Shown: in pieces, positions 8,515 through 14,823 of the stretch | Numbering within the stretch: the stretch's first letter is position 1 | Layout of the letters: each line of letters begins with the position of its first letter | Assembly: GCA_963558075.1 (NCBI GenBank) | Contig: CAUWFN010000032.1 | Span: forward strand, 1 to 23,404 | Reading direction: 5' to 3' | DNA from: CALHKP01 sp963558075 | GTDB taxonomy: Bacteria > Bacillota > Clostridia > Peptostreptococcales > Anaerovoracaceae | DNA: 23,404 nucleotides | Notes under the pieces: generated by a model | The model's input: the letters and a program-made list of their open reading frames with translations, nothing else | Databases searched by the model: none | What the model was told of the DNA's origin: nothing | Program-made: the position numbers and the translations under genes

Positions 8515-9171
8515 CTAGAGTATCGATCCGATATCTGTTAGGGGATACTCTGTGAACCATTTGCAGGTTAGTCCTTTGCTCTCGATAAAATCTTTGATTC
8601 TATGAAAGTCAGGATGGGCTGATAAATCGCCGTTAAAAATAATTTCACTGCCGATTCTTCCGCTAGTGCCTCCGATAAACCCTGTGTCATATCCATCTAG
8701 TCTTACAAATCCAGGTGAAACGAGAAGCACATCAAGCTCAGGGAAAGCGCTACAAGCTTTGACTATTCCCTTATCGTATGTGATTATGGAATTTTCGTCA
8801 ACAATTACGATACTGCATTTAGTGTAGCCTTGGCGCACATTGATAAGCTCCATGTCCATTTTCTGTGCCTCTGCAAGAAGCTTTGGATTAGTAAGCTTCA
8901 GATTGTGTATAAAATATCTGCCCGTGCAAGCTGCATTGAAGGCAACATCTCCCGGATAATAATAGGAAAGATCGTTTTTCTGCGCAGCAAAAACAGGTGC
9001 ACTCTTTCTATATCCCATTCGGCACATGAAAATGTCAGGATGGTTAGAAATTCCTTTGTCCACAACGCCTTCGGATGAGATGGCTTTGATGGTGCATCCT
9101 TTTGTCTTTAGATAGTCAATCAGTATTCTGTTTGCGTCTTTTGATATATATGTCGTATTCATAAATTTCAT
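8515..9171 (-). CDS. conserved protein, probably DUF6873 family (GME-like fold)
   Basis: 218-residue soluble protein resembling the DUF6873 family, which is predicted to have the guanidine-modifying-enzyme (arginine deiminase/dimethylargininase-like) fold. Visible hallmarks are HPDIFMCRMG (residues 44-53), QGYTKCSIVIVDENSIITYDKGI in the middle, and GFIGGTSG near residue 170. The repeated beta-strand pattern fits that fold. I cannot assign catalysis. No Shine-Dalgarno lies within 15 bases of the ATG at 9171 or of the second ATG at codon 4, and a TATAAT overlaps the first ATG, so the start is uncertain and a leaderless message beginning near codon 4 is conceivable. It is followed by the radical SAM gene 96 bp downstream on the same strand. 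Confidence 0.75.
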   Translation of the reverse strand: MKFMNTTYISKDANRILIDYLKTKGCTIKAISSEGVVDKGISNHPDIFMCRMGYRKSAPVFAAQKNDLSYYYPGDVAFNAACTGRYFIHNLKLTNPKLLAEAQKMDMELINVRQGYTKCSIVIVDENSIITYDKGIVKACSAFPELDVLLVSPGFVRLDGYDTGFIGGTSGRIGSEIIFNGDLSAHPDFHRIKDFIESKGLTCKWFTEYPLTDIGSIL

Positions 9172-9238
9172 TATACTACAAAATCACGGCTCCAAGGATG
9201 TTTTTTCCAAAATTTTACTGATTTTTTCTCAGATTCTA

Positions 9239-9268
9239 TTGGAAAAATAAGGCGTATCATTATATAAT
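9239..9268 (+). promoter_or_regulatory. promoter of gltX
   Basis: TTGGAA (9239-9244) and TATAAT (9263-9268) are 18 bp apart, predicting a start of transcription near 9275 and a leader of about 80 nt before gltX. Confidence 0.6.
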
Positions 9269-9297
9269 TAAATAAGTATGCTTATGCTTTTAATTAA

Positions 9298-9324
9298 GCT
9301 GCCTGCATAGAGTAATCGGGCAGC
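9298..9324 (+). other. stem-loop in the gltX leader
   Basis: GCTGCC (9298-9303) pairs with GGCAGC (9319-9324) across a 15-nt loop, followed by GGTTTTG. It is terminator-like but the T-run is only four bases. No T-box specifier or antiterminator sequence is visible. Confidence 0.45.
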
Positions 9325-9356
9325 GGTTTTGATAATAACCAGATGGAGGAAATGAT

Positions 9357-11012
9357 ATGGACTATAAAAAACTAGCAGAATTACTTTTCCCAGGTAATCT
9401 TAAGTCACCAGAAGAATGGGAAAGCATGTATCCGGAGAGAGACCTTCCGGAAGGAGCAAAGGTAACGCGTCTTGGACCTAGCCCTACAGGATTCATCCAC
9501 CTCGGAAATCTTTATGGTGCTTTTGTTGACGAGAGACTTGCTCACCAGTCAAATGGAATTTTTTACCTTAGAATAGAAGATACAGATGACAAGAGATATG
9601 TAGAAGGTGCTGTGGAAATCATCATCAATTCACTGAGATTCTTCGGCATCAATTTTGATGAGGGCGCAGGATTAAATGGAGACACTGGCTCTTATGGAAG
9701 CTATACTCAGAGCGAAAGAGGCGAAATCTACAGAAGCTTTGCAAAGAAGCTTGTTGAAGAGGGAAAGGCTTACCCATGCTTCCTAACAGAAGATGAGATT
9801 GCCGAAATCAGAGAGGGCCAGGAAAAAGCAAAGGCAAACCCTGGAATCTATGGTGAGTATGCAAAGAGCAGAAACCTTTCAATTGAGGAAATAGAAGAAA
9901 ACCTAAAAGCAGGAAAGCCTTATGTTGTAAGACTTCGTTCAACAGGAAACCCAAATCCTTCACCTGAAACTGTAAGAAAAGTTCATGTAAAGGATGCAAT
10001 TAGAGGTGTCCTTGAAATGCCAGAAAACTTCCAGGATGTTGTAATTCTAAAGGCTACAGGAATTCCTACTTACCACTTTGCACACGTTGTAGATGATCAT
10101 CTTATGAGAACTACGCACGTAGTAAGAGGGGCAGAATGGCTACCTTCACTTCCTATTCATATCGAGCTGTTCGAAAAGCTTGGCTGGGAAACTCCAGTAT
10201 ATTGCCACACTGCACAGCTTATGAAGCTTGATGAAGAAGGCAATAAGAGAAAGCTTTCAAAGAGAAAGGACCCAGAGCTTTCACTTGACTACTACAGAAA
10301 CCAGGGATATCATCCGGCAGCAGTAAGAGAATATCTTCTTACAATCCTAAACTCAAACTTCGAAGAATGGAGAATGGAAAACCCAGATGCTCCGATTGAC
10401 GATTTTGATTTTACAACAGAAAAGATGAGTAACTCAGGTGCACTGTTTGACTTGAACAAGCTAAACGACATCAGCAAAGACGTTCTTCTAAGAATTCCGG
10501 CTGCAGAGCTGTTTGACTTCTTGAAGAGCTGGGCAGAAGAGTTTAAGCTAGAAATCATGCATATCTTTGATGATAGAGAATACATGGAAAAAATCCTTGA
10601 CCTTGGAAGAAACGATAAGAAGCCTAGAAAGGATTTCATCTATGCACAGCAGATGATTGAGTTTATCAGCTACTTCTTTGATGATATGTTTGTTCGTGAA
10701 GACGAAATGCCAGAAGAGGCAAAGGCTGACGAAAAAGCAATCCTTGAGGCTTACCTTGCAAGCTATGACCATTCAGATGATCAGAGTGCTTGGTTTGACA
10801 AAATCAGAGCTATCGCAACAGACATGGGATATGCTGCAAAGCCAAAGGATTTCAAAAAGCATCCTGAGGAATACAAAGGCCATGTTGGTCACGTGAGCAC
10901 AGTTATCAGAATTGCGCTTATGGGCCGCAGCCAGTCGCCTGACGTATGGGAAATCCAGCAGATTATGGGTGAGGAAAGAACAAAATCTAGAATCGCAGAA
11001 CTTATCGGTTAA
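9357..11012 (+). CDS. gltX: glutamate--tRNA ligase
   Basis: Class I aminoacyl-tRNA synthetase that charges tRNA with glutamate. The 551-residue length and the N-terminal extension of about 35 residues match the long clostridial form. The HIGH-type signature is GPSPTGFIHLGN (residues 40-51) and the KMSKS-type signature is KLSKR (299-303). The RIEDTDD and YHFAHVVDDHLM segments of the catalytic domain are present, and the C-terminal third is the anticodon-binding region. The ATG at 9357 has GGAGG at 9345-9349. It has its own promoter and a very strong terminator, so it is monocistronic. Whether it is a discriminating or non-discriminating enzyme (feeding GatCAB) cannot be decided here. Confidence 0.95.
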   Translation: MDYKKLAELLFPGNLKSPEEWESMYPERDLPEGAKVTRLGPSPTGFIHLGNLYGAFVDERLAHQSNGIFYLRIEDTDDKRYVEGAVEIIINSLRFFGINFDEGAGLNGDTGSYGSYTQSERGEIYRSFAKKLVEEGKAYPCFLTEDEIAEIREGQEKAKANPGIYGEYAKSRNLSIEEIEENLKAGKPYVVRLRSTGNPNPSPETVRKVHVKDAIRGVLEMPENFQDVVILKATGIPTYHFAHVVDDHLMRTTHVVRGAEWLPSLPIHIELFEKLGWETPVYCHTAQLMKLDEEGNKRKLSKRKDPELSLDYYRNQGYHPAAVREYLLTILNSNFEEWRMENPDAPIDDFDFTTEKMSNSGALFDLNKLNDISKDVLLRIPAAELFDFLKSWAEEFKLEIMHIFDDREYMEKILDLGRNDKKPRKDFIYAQQMIEFISYFFDDMFVREDEMPEEAKADEKAILEAYLASYDHSDDQSAWFDKIRAIATDMGYAAKPKDFKKHPEEYKGHVGHVSTVIRIALMGRSQSPDVWEIQQIMGEERTKSRIAELIG

Positions 11013-11028
11013 TCGAATTGATATTAAG

Positions 11029-11061
11029 CCGGCAGAGCAAAAGCTTTGCCGGTTTTTTTTT
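11029..11061 (+). terminator. intrinsic terminator of gltX
   Basis: CCGGCAGAGC (11029-11038) pairs with GCTTTGCCGG (11043-11052) around an AAAA loop, followed by nine T residues. Confidence 0.95.
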
Positions 11062-11072
11062 CGAAGATCTTT

Positions 11073-11183
11073 GGGCATGGCGCTGGAGCAGCCTTCGTAT
11101 TCGCAATCAGGGCATGGCGCCGGGGCACCCTTTGCATTCGCAATCAGGGTATGGCGCTGGGGCAGCCTTTGCTATTGATACCT
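11073..11183. repeat. 37-bp tandem repeat, three copies
   Basis: Three head-to-tail copies start at 11073, 11110 and 11147, each opening with GGG(C/T)ATGGCGC(T/C)GG. Copies 1 and 2 share the end ATTCGCAATCA; copy 3 diverges in its last third. The unit is not a multiple of three and crosses no convincing gene, and it is much richer in GC than the surroundings. The 387-bp gap 11013-11399 otherwise holds the gltX terminator and the symporter promoter; I see no gene in it. Confidence 0.85.
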
Positions 11184-11318
11184 GAGCGACCTCGACTGCA
11201 TTCATGTGCACTTCGAGCCTTTCTTTGATGGCTTTTGGAATATATAAGGTACATTTGTTAAATATACCAAATCTCTCTTTTCAGACAGATATACAAAGAA
11301 CAATATAAAAACAATTGC

Positions 11319-11347
11319 TTGATAAATTTGTGTCAGCATGATATAAT
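11319..11347 (+). promoter_or_regulatory. promoter of the sodium:alanine symporter gene
   Basis: TTGATA (11319-11324) and TATAAT (11342-11347) with an ideal 17-bp spacer, and TGA directly before the -10 as an extended element. It lies 53 bases before the chosen ATG, which rules out the longer reading frame that would start at 11319. Confidence 0.85.
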
Positions 11348-11399
11348 TTCTGTGTTGTATGACAGTATACAGGAATTATTATTTAAAGGAGAACTATTT

Positions 11400-12806
11400 A
11401 TGAAAGCATTTGTGGACAATCTCACAGCGGTAACAGGCACTATCAGTGACTGGACGTACAGTAACGTACTGTTCTGGGTACTGATTATTGCAGGCCTTTA
11501 CTTTACAATCAAAACAAAATTCGTTCAGATCAGACTTTTCCCTGAAGGAATCAGAGTTCTGACAGAAAAGAGCGATAAAGGCGGAATTTCATCATTCCAG
11601 GCTCTTATGATTGCAACAGCATCAAGAGTAGGTACTGGTAACATCGCAGGTATTGCAACTGCTATCGTAGCAGGCGGTCCTGGAGCAGTATTCTGGATGT
11701 GGATTATGGCTATCATCGGTGGAGCTTCAGCATTTATCGAGTCAACACTGGCTCAGATTTACAAGCAGAAGGAAGGGGACATCTACAAGGGAGGTCCTGC
11801 TTACTACATCGAAAGAGCACTTCACGCAAGATGGCTTGGTATTATCTTTGCTATAATCCTTGTTATAACATTCGCGTTTGGATTTAACGGACTTCAGTCA
11901 TTTAATATTGCATCATCATTTGAAACTTACGCAGGCGACAACTACAGAATGGTAGCAATCATCACTGGTATCGCAGTTGCAGCAGTTGCGGCAGTTATCT
12001 TCTTTGGTGGCGCACATAAAATCAGTAAGGTATCATCAGTTTTAGTACCAATCATGGCTTCTGTTTACATCATCATGGGTCTTATCATGACAATCGTAAA
12101 CATCAAAGCAATTCCTGCAATTTTCTCAACTATTATCGAAGAAGCATTTGACTTCGAAGCTATCTTCGGTGGATTTGCAGGTTCATGTATGGTTTGGGGT
12201 ATCAAGAGAGGTCTGTTCAGTAACGAAGCTGGTATGGGTTCAGCACCTAACGCAGCTGCATCAGCAGATGTAAGTCACCCAGTTAAGCAGGGTCTTGTAC
12301 AGGTTATCTCAGTATTCATCGATACTCTGATTATCTGCTCAACAACTGTATTCATCGTTCTAACAGCTAACGTTTACGAAGTAGGCGGAAAGCTAAATGG
12401 TATTCCACTAGTACAGGAATCAGTTAAAACTGTATTTGGCGATGTTGGTGTTGCAATCATCACAGTATCTATCGTACTGTTTGCATTCACATCACTGATT
12501 GGTAACTACTTCTACGCAGAATTCAATATCAGATTTATCAGCGAAAACCCTGTATTCATGTTTGTATTTAGAGTTGCTGCTGTAATCATGGTATTCGTAG
12601 GTGCAAACGCTAACCTTCCACTTGCATGGAACATGGCAGACATCCTAATGGCAGGAATGGCACTTGTAAATATTATAGCAATTACACTTCTAGGAGGCAG
12701 AGCAAAGAAAGCCCTCGACGACTACTGCAAACAGAAGAAAGAAGGCAAAGATCCAGTATTCAAAGCTGCAGACATCGGTCTGACAGATACAGACTGCTGG
12801 AAATAA
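11400..12806 (+). CDS. alsT: sodium:alanine symporter family protein (AlsT/AgcS)
   Basis: Integral membrane Na+- or H+-coupled amino acid carrier of the alanine/glycine:cation symporter family (468 aa, usual length 440-490). Family signatures are clear: FQALMIATASRVGTGNIAG and ATAIVAGGPGAVFWMW near residues 60-100, GGPAYYIE, and the C-terminal GLTDTDCW. About ten membrane helices are apparent. The likely substrate is alanine or glycine, though glutamine is a known substrate in some members. The ATG at 11400 is preferred because AAAGGAG lies 8 bases upstream and the promoter occupies the upstream part of the longer frame. It is monocistronic, with a promoter immediately upstream and a terminator downstream. 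Codon choice is very even, consistent with strong expression. Confidence 0.93.
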   Translation: MKAFVDNLTAVTGTISDWTYSNVLFWVLIIAGLYFTIKTKFVQIRLFPEGIRVLTEKSDKGGISSFQALMIATASRVGTGNIAGIATAIVAGGPGAVFWMWIMAIIGGASAFIESTLAQIYKQKEGDIYKGGPAYYIERALHARWLGIIFAIILVITFAFGFNGLQSFNIASSFETYAGDNYRMVAIITGIAVAAVAAVIFFGGAHKISKVSSVLVPIMASVYIIMGLIMTIVNIKAIPAIFSTIIEEAFDFEAIFGGFAGSCMVWGIKRGLFSNEAGMGSAPNAAASADVSHPVKQGLVQVISVFIDTLIICSTTVFIVLTANVYEVGGKLNGIPLVQESVKTVFGDVGVAIITVSIVLFAFTSLIGNYFYAEFNIRFISENPVFMFVFRVAAVIMVFVGANANLPLAWNMADILMAGMALVNIIAITLLGGRAKKALDDYCKQKKEGKDPVFKAADIGLTDTDCWK

Positions 12807-12920
12807 GAACTCCTAGTCTGGCGACTTTCAAGCGTAAGCGAAGACAGAGCCATGACAGGTGTCTCGTCAGGATTCCCAAAATCTTTGATTTGGCTGGAAT
12901 CTACGGCGAACTAAAAACCC

Positions 12921-12966
12921 AATTTGCAATAAAAGAGCACGAAAGTGCTCTTTTTTAATGCAAATT
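12921..12966. terminator. extended palindromic terminator after the symporter gene
   Basis: AAAAGAGCAC (12931-12940) pairs with GTGCTCTTTT (12945-12954) around a GAAA loop and is followed by more T residues. An outer stem AATTTGCA/TGCAAATT (12921-12928 with 12959-12966) lengthens it. The preceding 12807-12920 is noncoding with no feature that I recognise. Confidence 0.9.
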
Positions 12967-13019
12967 GCTGGTAGGTCCCCCGCCAGGGTTCCCCGAATAA
13001 TTTGTGATAAGGTATAAAT

Positions 13020-13325
13020 GTATGCATATTTTCTATTTGTGGAAAATATGCATACTGATTTTTTGGGTCGAATGGAAGCATGAATCGAAAAATGTTAAAA
13101 TCTGCTTCCGATTTTAAGGTGGGCTTTTGAAGCAGATTTTAAAGAAACGCCAAACATGCTTCAAATTGATGGTGTGAAAATGGAAGCATGTTTTGGGAAT
13201 TTCTGGAAGCTGCTTCCATTTTCAGCTGTTTGAGCGGAAGCATAAATTGAGTTTTCTCAATTTATGCTTCAATTGAAATCAAAAAAAGTGGATGCAGTTT
13301 TGCTGGATGTTGAAAAACTGCTTAC
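13020..13325. repeat. hairpin array, first block: six 54-bp units
   Basis: Six units with an exact 54-bp period. Left words start at 13020, 13074, 13128, 13182, 13236 and 13290: GTATGCA, GGAAGCA, TGAAGCA, GGAAGCA, GGAAGCA, GGATGCA. Right words start exactly 29 bp later: TGCATAC, TGCTTCC, TGCTTCA, TGCTTCC, TGCTTCA, TGCTTAC. Units 1-4 are perfectly complementary; unit 5 has one mismatch and unit 6 two. Several stems are longer: in unit 4 a 12-bp stem (13177-13188 with 13211-13222); in unit 1 a 14-bp stem; in unit 5 the 22-base interior itself folds as nine pairs around TTTT. Right words can also pair with the next left word, for example 13095-13108 with 13129-13142 (14 bp), so two folding registers exist. 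No coding potential is seen. Confidence 0.9.
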
Positions 13326-13349
13326 ATTTTAGATTTATAATTAGTGATT

Positions 13350-13804
13350 TACAGCATGGTTTTCTAATCTCAAAATCCTGCTGTAAATTTCCAATCGAAA
13401 AACAGCACGTATCTCATTTTTCTGAAACGTGCTGTAAAAAATCGAAGCCTTTTACAGTAAGGATTTGGGTTTTCAGTATCTGTGCTGTAAATGGCTGGGA
13501 AGAAATACAGCACGAATCTGCATTTTAGAATCCCATGCTGTATTTAGCTTTTAAAAAGTACAGCACAAATCATAATTTTCGGTTCTGTGCTGTATTGGGC
13601 CGAGGAAAAGTACAGCAGAAATATGGATATGGCGGGAACGTGCTGTATTGGTCCTTGAGAAAGTACAGCACAGATATGGATATGGCGGATTTGTGCTGTA
13701 AAAGGCCTTCATAATATACAGCAAATAAATGAGTTTTTTCAATTTCTGCTGTAAGGCCAATTTTAAATTACAGTAACATTATCAGAAATTGAATCTGTGC
13801 TGTA
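13350..13804. repeat. hairpin array, second block: nine 51-53-bp units
   Basis: Left words start at 13350, 13401, 13453, 13506, 13559, 13611, 13664, 13717 and 13769. Right words TGCTGTA start at 13379, 13430, 13483, 13536, 13588, 13641, 13694, 13747 and 13798. Offsets are 29-30 bp throughout. Most left words are TACAGCA; 13401 is AACAGCA, and 13453 and 13769 are TACAGTA, which still pairs through a T.G wobble on the plus strand. Units at 13611 and 13664 share ATATGGATATGGCGG in their interiors, a recent duplication. The block continues the first array after a single 60-bp step that shifts left and right words together. Spacers between units often contain GGCC or GGTCC. No gene is seen. Confidence 0.9.
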
Positions 13805-13808
13805 TTTG

Positions 13809-13871
13809 CTGCAGCCCCTGGCCCCAAGTAACTTGATTCTGAGAGCTAAGTACCTGTAGCCCCTGGCCCCA
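13809..13871. repeat. GC-rich 18-bp direct repeat downstream of the hairpin array
   Basis: CTGCAGCCCCTGGCCCCA at 13809-13826 recurs as CTGTAGCCCCTGGCCCCA at 13854-13871, 45 bp apart. The GC content is far above the flanking DNA. The first copy abuts the last array unit. Confidence 0.85.
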
Positions 13872-13938
13872 GTCACCTGTAACGAGAAACTTTTTGTCTG
13901 AAAATTGCGGCGAGTGATGCTGTATTCATATAGATTTT

Positions 13939-14015
13939 GAAACTGTATACTATAATTAGTCGGAAAATGACATATACAGTTTCGGATTTATTCCTAAAAT
14001 CTCCAAACTGTATAT
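13939..14015. repeat. alternating CTGTATA/TATACAG inverted repeats
   Basis: GAAACTGTATA (13939-13949) pairs with TATACAGTTTC (13973-13983), and the overlapping ATATACAGTTT (13972-13982) pairs equally with AAACTGTATAT (14005-14015). The middle arm can therefore join either neighbour. The 30-bp spacing of CTGTATA to TATACAG equals the word spacing in the nearby array, suggesting a relative of it. Confidence 0.75.
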
Positions 14016-14091
14016 TATAAAAAATATGAAATTGCCTATTTTAAAATAGTCAGTAGTGATATATTATAATTGTACGAGGATATTTCAAGTG

Positions 14092-14120
14092 GCAAAACCC
14101 TTTGATGAGTAGAGTTTTGC
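14092..14120 (+). other. leader stem-loop before the ECF S component
   Basis: GCAAAAC (14092-14098) pairs with GTTTTGC (14114-14120) across a 15-nt loop. It lies downstream of a TATAAT (14065-14070) and just before the ribosome binding site, so it may influence translation. No known riboswitch core is recognised. Confidence 0.4.
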
Positions 14121-14143
14121 ATATAAGGATGGAGAAGGAATTT

Positions 14144-14668
14144 ATGGATATTATTGAAAAAGCAAAAAATGACAAAACATTATCACTAGTGGTAACGTCG
14201 CTTTTTGTGGCGCTTACATTTGTTGCGACGTGGCTTATTAACATAAGACTTCCGCTAGTGGGTTCAGGGGGACTTATTCATCTTGGAAATGTGCCGCTTT
14301 TTATCGCAGGAATGCTCTTTGGTAGAAAATGCGGTGCTGTCGCTGGCGGCATTGGAATGGCTCTATTTGATTTGATGAGCGGATGGAGTGCATGGGCTCC
14401 TTTTACATTAGTGATAGTAGGATTAATGGGATATCTGGTTGGCGTGATTTCAGAAAAGCAGCCTCTGAAGAGCTATTTTGCAAATAACCTTCTTGCAGTA
14501 ATTGTAGCACTTATTGTAAAAGTGGCTGGATATTATTTTGCAGAAGTTATTTTGTTCGGAAACTGGGTTGCACCTTTTGGATCGATACCTGGAAATATTA
14601 TTCAGGTTGCTGTTAGCGGAGTAATCGTACTTGCTTGTATGCCAGTACTTCGTAAGGCAATAAGATAG
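14144..14668 (+). CDS. ECF transporter S component (substrate-binding membrane subunit)
   Basis: Small hydrophobic protein (174 aa) with about six membrane helices, of the ECF S-component type. The segment GGLIHLGNVPLFIAGMLFGR followed by GAVAGGIGMALFDLMSGW and APFTLVIVGLMGYLVG is typical of the broad S-component families close to PF07155/PF12822. It binds a vitamin or related micronutrient in the membrane and would use a shared T-A-A' module such as that at 63-2434, 12 kb away. The substrate is not predictable. The frame is open from 14102, but the ATG at 14144 is preferred: GGAG at 14131-14134 is 9 bases upstream, and the earlier ATGs lie in the leader hairpin. A stand-alone S gene is typical of group II ECF transporters. 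Confidence 0.85.
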   Translation: MDIIEKAKNDKTLSLVVTSLFVALTFVATWLINIRLPLVGSGGLIHLGNVPLFIAGMLFGRKCGAVAGGIGMALFDLMSGWSAWAPFTLVIVGLMGYLVGVISEKQPLKSYFANNLLAVIVALIVKVAGYYFAEVILFGNWVAPFGSIPGNIIQVAVSGVIVLACMPVLRKAIR

Positions 14669-14823
14669 CAAATCGAAATGCACTAAAGATGTATCCTATA
14701 AGCTATGCATCAAAAGATGTGGGGTTTGCGGAGAGCTAGATAGCAAAATTGCCATATTAGCCATATGAACCGTAGCTAGATAGGCAACAGTAATATAGAT
14801 AGATTAATCAAGAGGTGGAAAAA

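Noticed and set aside
9275..9356. T-box riboswitch before gltX
   Set aside because: The leader is only about 80 nt and lacks the T-box sequence and specifier loop.
10912..11228. Plus-strand frames reading through the 37-bp tandem repeat
   Set aside because: They overlap gltX and its terminator, and the repeat length is not a multiple of three, so its translation changes from copy to copy.
11319..11399. Longer N-terminus of the symporter
   Set aside because: These bases contain an excellent promoter and the true ribosome binding site; the extension has no membrane or family similarity.
12626..12958. 110-codon frame overlapping the end of the symporter gene
   Set aside because: It overlaps a well-supported gene in another frame and runs through a terminator.
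13292..13760. Open reading frames inside the hairpin array (13292-13528 plus, 13551-13760 minus)
   Set aside because: They consist of repeat-derived sequence, lack ribosome binding sites and have unlikely composition.
13020..13804. CRISPR array
   Set aside because: Regular spacing, but there are no long identical direct repeats; the conserved words are inverted pairs that change together, and the interiors are partly palindromic or duplicated. No cas genes are nearby.
13020..13804. Integron attC array or REP/BIME cluster
   Set aside because: No attC core (RYYYAAC/GTTRRRY) and no intervening cassettes; no GTAG tetranucleotide beside the hairpins and no RAYT-type transposase in the window.
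14071..14143. Vitamin riboswitch before the ECF S component
   Set aside because: There is a hairpin but no TPP, FMN, preQ1, THF or cobalamin core that I can recognise.
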